Shown here one piece after another: positions 32,671-41,206 of a stretch of 64,000 nucleotides of DNA. Source of the stretch: Blautia sp. Lineage in GTDB: Bacteria; Bacillota; Clostridia; Lachnospirales; Lachnospiraceae. The position numbers were made by a program, and so were the translations under genes. Where the stretch lies: positions 1 through 64,000 of the forward strand of contig JALERH010000028.1 in NCBI GenBank assembly GCA_022764275.1. Reading direction: 5' to 3'. Below the pieces are notes generated by a model. It was not told the origin of the DNA, did not search any database, and saw nothing but the letters and a program-made list of their open reading frames with translations. Each line of letters opens with the position of its first letter. The stretch's first letter is position 1.

Positions 32671-33042
32671 ATGGAAAAAACGAGTAAAAGAAGCAGGCGC
32701 CTGAAAGACTACATATATCTGCATTTATCAATCCTTTTGTTTTCGTTCACTTCCGTTTTTACGAAGCTGGCATCCACAGAGTATAATAAAAACGGAATTT
32801 ATGGATGGAAGCTTTATCTCTTTCTGTTTTTGATGCTTTTGAACTGTTTTGTATATGCTCTGATATGGCAGAAGATTATCAGTCATTTTGAACTGAGTGT
32901 GGCCTATGCCAACAAGAGCGTATACCTTATCTGGACACAGGTCTGGGCAGTACTGATCTTCCATGAGGTACTGACAATACAGAATATCATTGGCTTAATG
33001 ATTGTCCTGGCAGGAGTACTGGTGGTGCAAAAATATGAATAA
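32671..33042 (+). CDS. Small EamA/SMR-type transporter subunit (ArnE/F-like half)
   Basis: About 4 TMs; AYANKSVYLIWTQVWAVLIFHE; overlaps its partner by 8 nt. Confidence 0.78.
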   Translation: MEKTSKRSRRLKDYIYLHLSILLFSFTSVFTKLASTEYNKNGIYGWKLYLFLFLMLLNCFVYALIWQKIISHFELSVAYANKSVYLIWTQVWAVLIFHEVLTIQNIIGLMIVLAGVLVVQKYE

Positions 33043-33373
33043 ATATATGCTGTTAATGTTTTTGGGAACATTTTTTACTGCATTTTCCCAGCTGCTCCTG
33101 AAGCAAAGTGCAGGAAAGACCTATCGACATCCTATTTTTGAATATCTGAACTGGCGTGTGATCACGGCATATGGAATCTTTGTCGGTGTGCTGCTTTTGA
33201 ACACTTACGCTTATACACATGTGGATATGAAATATGGCGCTGTCATTGATACGTTCAGTTATGTGTTTGTCATGCTGCTGTCTTATTTCATTCTGAAAGA
33301 GAAGTTTACAAAGGGAAAGCTCGCGGGAAATCTTCTGATCATGACAGGGATTTTCATATACACCCTGGGTTAA
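33035..33373 (+). CDS. Small EamA/SMR-type transporter subunit (partner)
   Basis: About 4 TMs; MKYGAVIDTFSYVFVMLLSYFILKEKF; ATG 33035 inside the preceding ORF end. Confidence 0.78.
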   Translation: MNKYMLLMFLGTFFTAFSQLLLKQSAGKTYRHPIFEYLNWRVITAYGIFVGVLLLNTYAYTHVDMKYGAVIDTFSYVFVMLLSYFILKEKFTKGKLAGNLLIMTGIFIYTLG

Positions 33374-33385
33374 AACAAAAGAAAG

Positions 33386-33430
33386 CGCCATGAAATAGTC
33401 CTTAGTGTGGGACTGCTTCATGGCGTTTTT
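33386..33430. terminator. Bidirectional terminator between convergent operons
   Basis: CGCCATGAA..AGTCC - ttagtgt - GGACT..TTCATGGCG followed by TTTTTT. Confidence 0.85.
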
Positions 33431-33445
33431 TACGTTATCGGAATC

Positions 33446-34702
33446 TTACTCCGGATATTCTGGGATTTTGTTTTGATATAAAATATTTTCTCCTGCAGGG
33501 GAAAGAACTTTTATCTGCTCAAAAATTTCCTGTGTCAGCCGGTCGGCTTCCCTGCGGTCTTTACAGGTAATGTAGTAGCGGGTGACATAGGGATTTTTTC
33601 CATGTGAGACAATTTGTTCCCCTTTTTTGTAAAAAGACCAGTATTCCTTTACACCGGGCAGGGCAGAAAGTGCATCTGCTTTTGTCTGATCCTCTACGAG
33701 CATGCCATTTTTTCCGTGAAAATACAGAACCGCACAGCAGTTGGAAAAACGGGGAGAATGCTCAAGCAGTCTCTTTGGAATATTGGATTCGTCGTATACG
33801 TAGTCCAGGAGGAGATCCTCCATTGCCAGTCCGCTGCAGTATTCCACAAGCTCATGTTCATAGCCGAAAAAACGTCCTGCGATTTCACAAACCGACACCG
33901 GACAGCCTGGTTTCCAGAAAAACTGCATGGAAAGTGCACCTGAGTTTTGGTTTGTATAATTGACCACTTTCTGAAGCACTTCCCTCGCTTCGTCTATAAC
34001 CGAGTCCAGAAGGCGGGATGGATATACATTTCTGGTACTGACCGGAATATCGTGAGTTCCTGTCGGCGTCTTTTCCCGATCCGCAAGACTTAACACCTGT
34101 ACCTGACCGTCCACAACCCAGGTCATCATGTTAAATTCGTAACCGTCATGATATTCTTCCACCAGAAGTTTCTTGATTTCGGAGGTTTCACACACATAGG
34201 AAAACTGTTCCCGGATCTGCTCAGGGGAATCCAGCACCAGTACTCCACGGGATCCGTATTTATCCAAAGGTTTTACCACCACAGGAAAAGAAAAGTCTTT
34301 TAACGCACTGTCCGGGAAATCCGGGGAAATCATGGTAAAGCGCGGGGTAGCAATCCCAAGTTCAAGGAGCATTTCCTTCATTTTATACTTATTTCGGTAA
34401 AGCTCCAGCTTTTCCGGAGAAAAATAGCATTTCAGCCCTGCTTCTGCAGCAATTTTTACCATGCATTCAAAAAGATAATCGGAAAAAGAGGTAATGATAC
34501 CATCCACCTGTTCTCTGCGGCAAAGCCCGGCAATTTCGGAAATATTCCCGGGCGGAATGTCATAGGATTTGTCAGCATGGGCTTTTCCTTCGCTGTCACG
34601 GTAGCCATCCACCACAATGGTATAATATCCCCGGGCTTTGGCTGTCTCGATCAGTTGCACGAACTCTCTCAGAGAACCCAGAATCAAAAGTCTTTTTTTC
34701 AT
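33446..34702 (-). CDS. ATP-grasp domain protein (carboxylate-amine ligase-like)
   Basis: N-terminal pre-ATP-grasp fold (KKRLLILGS), FPVVVKPLDKYGSRGV, LLVEEYHDGYEFNM; start overlaps the upstream stop by 4 nt. Confidence 0.85.
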   Translation of the reverse strand: MKKRLLILGSLREFVQLIETAKARGYYTIVVDGYRDSEGKAHADKSYDIPPGNISEIAGLCRREQVDGIITSFSDYLFECMVKIAAEAGLKCYFSPEKLELYRNKYKMKEMLLELGIATPRFTMISPDFPDSALKDFSFPVVVKPLDKYGSRGVLVLDSPEQIREQFSYVCETSEIKKLLVEEYHDGYEFNMMTWVVDGQVQVLSLADREKTPTGTHDIPVSTRNVYPSRLLDSVIDEAREVLQKVVNYTNQNSGALSMQFFWKPGCPVSVCEIAGRFFGYEHELVEYCSGLAMEDLLLDYVYDESNIPKRLLEHSPRFSNCCAVLYFHGKNGMLVEDQTKADALSALPGVKEYWSFYKKGEQIVSHGKNPYVTRYYITCKDRREADRLTQEIFEQIKVLSPAGENILYQNKIPEYPE

Positions 34703-35676
34703 AAAACGTCTCCTGTTTCCTGTAAATGCTGCAAAAGAATGTGAGCCATATATTCCATATCCTCCGGCTGATACCTCTGGTCCACAGGAAGAGGCATGAT
34801 ATGGGAGGCAAGATCCCACTCCGTACAATCCGAAGGACACTGAGAAATCACATTATTCCAGTAAGTGGGAACAAATATTTTCTCAGCAGACAGCTTTTTC
34901 TTCAGCACAGCAGCCTGTTTTGTATAAAAAGGATATACAAACGGCACCTGAGGCATGGAAAAAGTCATTCCGTTCTGTGCGGACAGCAGGCTGTCCAGGA
35001 CTTTATAATTGGTTACACGGCGTCTGGCTGCAGTTTCATAGTCAATCCCTCGCAGGAGATTCTCCGTCAGGGCAGACATTCTTTTGACAGGTTCCTTGTA
35101 AAAATCATGGGCTGTATCCAGCATGTCCTGGTAATGATCAGATGCACTGTGCTCATAACGCCCCAGAATATGGGACATACGTGACGAAGAACTGTCCTTG
35201 GGCAGACTCTCATAGCTGTCCGGTATTTGCGGAAGATACAGATAAGAACCGTCCGGAAGACCGAAAAATTTGCGGCAGGAGTAAAGCGTCGGAATCCCTT
35301 CCACAGGTCTCTGGAAAAAGTCATGCGTGTGATCCACGAGAATGTTTCCATATTTTTTCTTCAGAGAGATTATTTTTTCTTCTGTCAGCTGGCCGTAATA
35401 ATTGATCAGATATACGTAAGAACCAGGCTGGGGTACAAACGAATCGGATGGCAGAAAATCCCGGGCAACCGGGTACCATTTCACAGTACCATCCCAGGAT
35501 TCACAGACCGAAGTCACAGAGTCGCAGATGAAACGGGGAAGATATAAAACCTTTACCGAAAGCTCCTCCAGCGCATACAAAAGAGCCGTGCGTCCCAGGT
35601 TCAGCCGGAGCAGGCTCTTGTGATATTCTTTTCCGTTTAAAGTTTCCATTTGGAAATAACCGCCGATTTCTTTCAT
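34699..35676 (-). CDS. Divergent DegT/DnrJ-fold aminotransferase-like protein
   Basis: LNLGRTALLYAL, VLYLPRFICDSV, ILVDHTHDF (in place of EDAAQ), SCRKFFGLPDGSYL (candidate PLP lysine). Confidence 0.65.
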   Translation of the reverse strand: MKEIGGYFQMETLNGKEYHKSLLRLNLGRTALLYALEELSVKVLYLPRFICDSVTSVCESWDGTVKWYPVARDFLPSDSFVPQPGSYVYLINYYGQLTEEKIISLKKKYGNILVDHTHDFFQRPVEGIPTLYSCRKFFGLPDGSYLYLPQIPDSYESLPKDSSSSRMSHILGRYEHSASDHYQDMLDTAHDFYKEPVKRMSALTENLLRGIDYETAARRRVTNYKVLDSLLSAQNGMTFSMPQVPFVYPFYTKQAAVLKKKLSAEKIFVPTYWNNVISQCPSDCTEWDLASHIMPLPVDQRYQPEDMEYMAHILLQHLQETGDVL

Positions 35677-36635
35677 TGATTTGTATCCCTCTCTTCGAAA
35701 GAGTCCTCCACTTCTGCCCTGCGGACTACATAATGAGGCATTTTCTTTGCCTCATCCAGTACATGCATCAGGTATTGGCCGAGGATACCAATGCCCAGCA
35801 GGATAAGTCCGTTATAGGCCAGAATCAGCAGCACAATGGTGGTAAAGCCCTCCACTGAGACGCCAAGGAAAAAATACCGGAACAGATAATAAAGTCCCAG
35901 GCAGATGCTGATGACAAAACTTATAATTCCAATATCGCGAACCACGATCAGAGGGAGAGAGGAATTCGTGGTAATGTCGTAAATCAGATCTTTTACAAGA
36001 CGACGGAAGGTGTAGCCGCTGCGGCCGAATTTCCGGGAATCATGCTGAACTTCTACATTAATAATACGATTGGAAGTCTGTACCAGAAGATTCCCAATCT
36101 GTGGAAGATGAATGGTGCTGCTCATGATGGAATCCATAATAAAACGCCGCATCAGCCGGAAGCTGGTGATTTCCAGATTGGGATCCTTATGCAGCATTTT
36201 GGATGTGGCATATACGGAAAGGCGGGTCCCCAGTTTCCGGATAAGATTGTGGTGGCGGTTGGCATATTTCGCAATGATCACATCCACATCATCCCGTTCG
36301 TTCATCACCTGAATCAGTTTTGGGATTTCTTCCGGCGGATGCTGCAGATCGTCATCCATAGTGATGACAAAATCTCCCTTTACATAAGAAAAGCCGCAGA
36401 GAAGTGCGGGGTGCTGTCCGAAGTTTTTGGCAAGCTGTATGGCTTTTACACGGGAATCCCGGTTATGTAAACGCTCCATAACGGAAAAGGAATTGTCCCG
36501 GGAGCTGTCGTCTACCAGAATCAATTCAAAGTCCTCGTGGACAGTTTCTTCAAAAACTGTTTTCAGGCGGGTATATAATTCTTCCAGCGTATGCTCGGAG
36601 TTGTACACAGGAACCACGATGGAATATAAACTCAT
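35673..36635 (-). CDS. ArnC/DPM1-like GT2 polyprenyl-phosphate glycosyltransferase
   Basis: SIVVPVYNSEHTLEEL, DDDLQHPPEEI, two C-terminal TMs. Confidence 0.9.
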   Translation of the reverse strand: MSLYSIVVPVYNSEHTLEELYTRLKTVFEETVHEDFELILVDDSSRDNSFSVMERLHNRDSRVKAIQLAKNFGQHPALLCGFSYVKGDFVITMDDDLQHPPEEIPKLIQVMNERDDVDVIIAKYANRHHNLIRKLGTRLSVYATSKMLHKDPNLEITSFRLMRRFIMDSIMSSTIHLPQIGNLLVQTSNRIINVEVQHDSRKFGRSGYTFRRLVKDLIYDITTNSSLPLIVVRDIGIISFVISICLGLYYLFRYFFLGVSVEGFTTIVLLILAYNGLILLGIGILGQYLMHVLDEAKKMPHYVVRRAEVEDSFEERDTNQ

Positions 36636-36792
36636 CCTTTGTTTCCTCCTTATTAAAAACTGGTGTTATTATATCATCCGGAAGTGTATGTGTAAATAGA
36701 TGGCGGGAAAATCGAATTCACAAGATTTCATTGACGGCATATTGTATATATGATACTATAAAATTCAACTCTTTGCACTGCATATAAATCTA

Positions 36793-36890
36793 CAGTACAA
36801 ACTGAGCAGACCAATGGCATTCTGCCATGGAGTCGGGCCATAATAGCGGCAGTGGTTTCTTCATCCACGGGACAGTAGTTACTAATACTG
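36793..36890 (+). ncRNA. NiCo (czcD) riboswitch aptamer
   Basis: AACTGAGCAG-AC-CAATGGC-attct-GCCATGGAGTCGGGCCATAATAGCGGCAGTGG...CCACGGGACAGT matches the remembered conserved core (ACUGAGCAG..CAUGcAGcCGGGC..AGCGGCA..GGGACAGU) and lies before a CDF gene. Confidence 0.9.
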
Positions 36891-36904
36891 ATCCGTGGTT
36901 TTTT
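36865..36904 (+). terminator. Expression-platform terminator of the NiCo riboswitch
   Basis: CCACGG-ga-CAGTA-gttactaa-TACTG-at-CCGTGG followed by TTTTTTAT; overlaps the aptamer 3' strand. Confidence 0.85.
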
Positions 36905-36992
36905 ATACTCATTTTTATGTTTCTTATAACAATTCACGGATCCGTTAGTGCCATCGAGTTATCTTAATATTTTAATTTGGGGGGTAACTGAT

Positions 36993-37910
36993 ATGAAAGA
37001 AAACCGAAACATGGCAGAAAAAAATCAAGTAACAGACAATCAATTTCAAAAGATTGTAAACAAAGTATCTTTGATCACAATTATTCTGAATGCACTGCTC
37101 TCCGTTTTTAAGCTCTTTGCAGGAATTTTCGCTCATTCGACTGCAATGATCAGCGATGCAGTCCACTCCGCTTCTGATGTGTTCAGTACAATAATCGTCA
37201 TAATAGGCGTAGGAATTTCCACCCGGGATGCGGACAGGGAGCATCCATACGGTCATGAGCGAATGGAGTGCGTTGCCGCCATTCTTTTGTCCACGGTGTT
37301 GTTTTTCACAGGCTTGGGAATCGGGATTCAGGCACTTGGCGACATCATGCAGGGAAATTATGAAAGCCTGGAAATGCCTGGAATATTGGCACTTATCGCG
37401 GCTGTGGTATCAATTGTCACAAAAGAAGGAATGTACTGGTATACGCGGTATTATGCAAAAAAAATCGATTCATCCGCGTTGATGGCGGATGCATGGCATC
37501 ACCGTTCGGATGCTTTTTCTTCTATTGGCGCACTGATTGGCATCGCAGGTTCAAGATTGGGTTTCCCTGTCATGGATGCGGCAGCCAGCCTGGTCATTTT
37601 TGTGTTTATTGTAAAAGCTGCTTTTGATATCTTTAAGGATGCCCTGAATAAAATGGTAGACCATTCCGGAGATGAAAAAACGGAAAAAGAAATCTATAAC
37701 TGCGTTATGAGGCATGAGGATGTGCGGGGAATCGATTTGCTCCGGAGCCGTATTTTTGGCAACAAGATTTATGTGGATCTGGAAATTGAAGTGAATGCAT
37801 CATACACTTTGGAGAGAGCGCATGAGATTGCGGAAGAAGTACATGAAGAAATTGAGAGAAACTTTCCGAAAGTAAAACATGTGATGATACATGTGAATCC
37901 TGCAAAGTAA
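36993..37910 (+). CDS. Cation diffusion facilitator family transporter
   Basis: CDF fold: HSTAMISDAVHSASDVFSTIIV, DADREHPYGHERME, ADAWHHRSDAFSS. Confidence 0.95.
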   Translation: MKENRNMAEKNQVTDNQFQKIVNKVSLITIILNALLSVFKLFAGIFAHSTAMISDAVHSASDVFSTIIVIIGVGISTRDADREHPYGHERMECVAAILLSTVLFFTGLGIGIQALGDIMQGNYESLEMPGILALIAAVVSIVTKEGMYWYTRYYAKKIDSSALMADAWHHRSDAFSSIGALIGIAGSRLGFPVMDAAASLVIFVFIVKAAFDIFKDALNKMVDHSGDEKTEKEIYNCVMRHEDVRGIDLLRSRIFGNKIYVDLEIEVNASYTLERAHEIAEEVHEEIERNFPKVKHVMIHVNPAK

Positions 37911-37921
37911 AGGAGAAGAAT

Positions 37922-38349
37922 ATGAGAAACATTATATTTCTGGGATTGATCAGCTTTTTTATGGACATCAGCTCCGAAATGGTATATCCGATCATTCCCT
38001 TGCCTTTGCTGCGAAGGCGGTGTCTTTTGCCATGATTTTCATTTTATATGGAATTTTTACAGCTATGACAGCCGGTGTGGAACGTGCTCTGATCGCAGAA
38101 ATTGCACCTGGCAGGCTAAAAGGTACCATGCTGGGGCTGCATTCTACGATTGCCGGAATCGCGTTACTGCCAGCCAGTGTCATCTGCGGCTTTTTATGGG
38201 AGTCCTTTGGAAGCGCCGTTCCGTTTATTATCGGCGCTTCCATGTCTGCTGTTGCTGCAATTTTACTAATCCTTTTTTTCACACACCAGATAGATAAGAT
38301 CTGCTCATTTGCGGGCGAAAATAAATTAAGGATTGAATTTACCACATAA
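37922..38349 (+). pseudogene. MFS transporter remnant with large internal deletion and frameshift
   Basis: N-terminal MRNIIFLGLISFFMDISSEMVYPIIPL (from 37922) runs directly into a C-terminal MFS half in another frame (AKAVSFAMIFILYGIFTAMTAGVERALIAEIAPGRLKGTMLGL...). Confidence 0.88.
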
Positions 38350-38436
38350 TTGTGAGAGAATGAAAGAATGTAAAATGATAGTATAACAGAAGGTTATTTT
38401 TGCGGTTTGGGAAAAGGAAATGTCATTGGGAGATTT

Positions 38437-38699
38437 TTCCTGCCGGGGTCTATACAAATTTTTTTCTTTCTGAGAGCCCATTTTACACATAAATCCAGAA
38501 AAAATGACAACTATAATGTTCAAATTTTCTCTGTACAGAAAAATTTTCTCCTGAGACCCCGCTTTTTAAGATTTTCGGGGTCTGGGCAAACATTTTTTCC
38601 GTATAGATACCTTTGGCTTGTAAAATTCTTGATTTTCACCTAAATTTCCTGGAAAAGTGGCTCTGAGCACGGAATTTTTCTGTATGGACCCCGCAAGAA
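38437..38699. repeat. Two 116-bp units in inverted orientation, bounded by GGGGTC/GACCCC
   Basis: Unit 1 38445-38560, unit 2 38577-38692, equal length; unit 1 resembles the reverse complement of unit 2 at both ends; 8-bp perfect hairpin AGACCCCG/CGGGGTCT at the junction. Confidence 0.75.
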
Positions 38700-38824
38700 G
38701 GATAATTCCAGATTCGGTTTACCGATTTGCCCAAAGTTCAGAAAAAACCTGGCGGGATTGTGGCTGCTTCTTATAGCAAAACAATCTGTAAAACATTTTT
38801 GATGCCAAAAACAGAATTATAGAT

Positions 38825-39994
38825 ATGGAGTTTAACAGGAAAACGATGTCAGATGAAATGAGACCTCGCATTCCGTTTAATAAGCCCGCCTTTGTGGGGA
38901 CGGAATTACAATATATCAAAGACGCAGTGGACAGGGGAATGCTTTGTGGAGATGGAGAGTATACGAAAAAATGCTCGTCCTGGATGCAGAAGCATTTTGA
39001 TGTGAGTCAGGTGTTTCTCACCACATCCTGCACACATGCGTTGGAAATGGCGGCTTATCTTTCGGATATAAAGCCGGGAGATGAAGTGATCATGCCATCC
39101 TTTACCTTTGTGTCCACAGCGGATGCCTTTGTGCTATGGGGAGCGAAAATTGTTTTTGTGGATATTCGCCCGGATACCATGAATATAGATGAAAATTTGA
39201 TTGAGGACGCCATCACCCCCAGGACAAAGGCCATAGTCCCGGTCCATTATGCGGGAGTGGGCTGTGAGATGGATACCATTATGGAAATCGCCCGCAGGCA
39301 CGGACTGAAAGTGGTGGAGGATGCTGCCCAGGGTGTCAATGCCTTTTACAAAGGCAGGGCACTGGGAACGATCGGGGACTTCGGGTGCTACAGCTTTCAC
39401 GAGACAAAGAATTATACCATGGGAGAAGGCGGTGCACTGGTATTCCAGGATGATGCTTATCAGGAAAGGGCGGAGATTCTTCGGGAAAAAGGAACAGACC
39501 GCAGTAAGTTTTTCCGCGGGCAGGTAGACAAATACCGCTGGATTGACTATGGCTCCTCGTATCTCCCCAGTGAGATGAACGCGGCCTATCTTTACGCCCA
39601 GCTTGAAAAGAGTGAGGAAATCAACCGTAAACGCCGGAAGATATACGATTTTTACCATGAGAATCTGAAGCCTCTGGAAGAGAAGGGATACATCAAACGT
39701 CCATTCGTGCCAGAGGAGGCGGAGCATAATGCACATATGTATTATCTGAAGGTAAAAGATCTGGAGACCAGGACACGGCTGATTTCTTATTTAAGGGAAC
39801 ATAAAATTTACAGTGCATTCCACTATATCCCGCTGCACAGTTCTCCGGCAGGACAGAAATTCGGTCGTTTTCACGGAGAGGACAGGTACACCACGAAGGA
39901 AAGTGAGCGGCTGCTCAGACTTCCCATGTTTTACAACCTTTCCATGGAGGATGTGGAATACATTACGGATACAATACTTGCGTTTGATTTTTAA
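38825..39994 (+). CDS. rffA: dTDP-4-amino-4,6-dideoxygalactose transaminase (WecE/RffA-like)
   Basis: IPFNKPAFVGTELQYIKDAV, VEDAAQGVNAFYKGRALGTIGDFGCYSFHETKNYTMGEGGAL. Confidence 0.92.
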   Translation: MEFNRKTMSDEMRPRIPFNKPAFVGTELQYIKDAVDRGMLCGDGEYTKKCSSWMQKHFDVSQVFLTTSCTHALEMAAYLSDIKPGDEVIMPSFTFVSTADAFVLWGAKIVFVDIRPDTMNIDENLIEDAITPRTKAIVPVHYAGVGCEMDTIMEIARRHGLKVVEDAAQGVNAFYKGRALGTIGDFGCYSFHETKNYTMGEGGALVFQDDAYQERAEILREKGTDRSKFFRGQVDKYRWIDYGSSYLPSEMNAAYLYAQLEKSEEINRKRRKIYDFYHENLKPLEEKGYIKRPFVPEEAEHNAHMYYLKVKDLETRTRLISYLREHKIYSAFHYIPLHSSPAGQKFGRFHGEDRYTTKESERLLRLPMFYNLSMEDVEYITDTILAFDF

Positions 39995-40029
39995 ATCAGT
40001 TCATCCGAACATACAGGAGGAAGGAAGCA

Positions 40030-41190
40030 TTGATAATAAAAAGAAAATATGTGAGCCCCATTATGACGGTTATCCTGTCCGTGCTGCTGGTGGGAAATAT
40101 GTCTGTTCAGGCAGCTGGGGTGGTGAGTAACGGAACCATGGGGCAGGTTACCTCAGATGCGTCTCTGCCGGCGCCTCCGGATACTTTTTCGGAGACAGCT
40201 GTTCTGATGGATGCGGATACCGGAAAGGTCCTTTATGGAAAAGGGGAAAATGACATTCGTTATCCGGCCAGTATCACAAAGCTGATGACGCTGCTTCTGG
40301 CAGTGGAAAATGCTTCACTGGAGGATCAGGTGACCTTTACTGAGACCGGTGTGAGGGAAGTGACCCCGGACAGCGGAAACATCGGCATGCAGGTGGGCGA
40401 GGTGATGTCCATGGAATCCTGCCTTTACGCCGCCATTATTCAGTCCGCAAATGAGGTTTCCACTCAGATTGCAGAGTATGTGGGCGGAACGGAGGAGCAT
40501 TTCATCGAGATGATGAACCAGAAGGCGCAGGAACTGGGATGCAAAAATACTCATTTTGTAAATGCCAACGGAATGCCGGATGAGAACCACTATTCCACTG
40601 CATATGACATGGCTCTGATCATGCAGGCTGGTCTGAAAAATGAAACCTTCCGGGAAATCATCCGTACACCGAGTTATACGATCCCGGCTACCAATATGAG
40701 CAAGAAGCGCAAGCTTCACACACATCTGCCTCTGCTGGCGGAGGAATCGGCCTTTTATTACGAAGGCTGCCTTGGAGGAAAGACAGGACTTACCACTGCG
40801 GCACAAAATACCATGGTGGTGGCAGCTCAGAGGGACGGCAGCACATATATTGTGGTGACCATGCGGGACGCCGAACTCAGCAAAAACTGTACGGACAGCA
40901 TCAACCTTCTGGATTATGCGTTCAATAATGTGCAGAAGGCTCCCGAACCTAGCCCGACCCCTGAGCCAACGTCTGCACCGGGTCCTGAGCCGGAAAAGTT
41001 TCAGGAGACAGAACCGGCATCTGCGATTACAGAATCGCCTGCAGAGATGGAGCAGCCCCAGTCACAGAAAACAGGTTCTCTTGCCGAATACAGAGACATT
41101 TTGCTGATCATCATGGCAGGAATGGTTGTGATCCTGCTCATTCTATGCATCGCACTTGCAGGAAAGAAGCGCAGAAAGCGCAGAAGATAA
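40030..41190 (+). CDS. D-alanyl-D-alanine carboxypeptidase (DacF-like)
   Basis: SITK, SAN and KTG motifs; signal peptide; C-terminal TM. Confidence 0.92.
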   Translation: MIIKRKYVSPIMTVILSVLLVGNMSVQAAGVVSNGTMGQVTSDASLPAPPDTFSETAVLMDADTGKVLYGKGENDIRYPASITKLMTLLLAVENASLEDQVTFTETGVREVTPDSGNIGMQVGEVMSMESCLYAAIIQSANEVSTQIAEYVGGTEEHFIEMMNQKAQELGCKNTHFVNANGMPDENHYSTAYDMALIMQAGLKNETFREIIRTPSYTIPATNMSKKRKLHTHLPLLAEESAFYYEGCLGGKTGLTTAAQNTMVVAAQRDGSTYIVVTMRDAELSKNCTDSINLLDYAFNNVQKAPEPSPTPEPTSAPGPEPEKFQETEPASAITESPAEMEQPQSQKTGSLAEYRDILLIIMAGMVVILLILCIALAGKKRRKRRR

Positions 41191-41206
41191 AAAAAGGAGA
41201 AGAAAA

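Noticed and set aside
32638-36635. Anti-phage defence island interpretation of the ATP-grasp/DegT/GT2 cluster
   Set aside because: No nuclease, NTPase sensor, TIR or toxin domains seen; families fit lipid-linked sugar modification better.
38407-38643. 78-aa ORF (+)
   Set aside because: Phe/Lys-rich translation of the AT-rich inverted 116-bp repeat region; no support as a protein.
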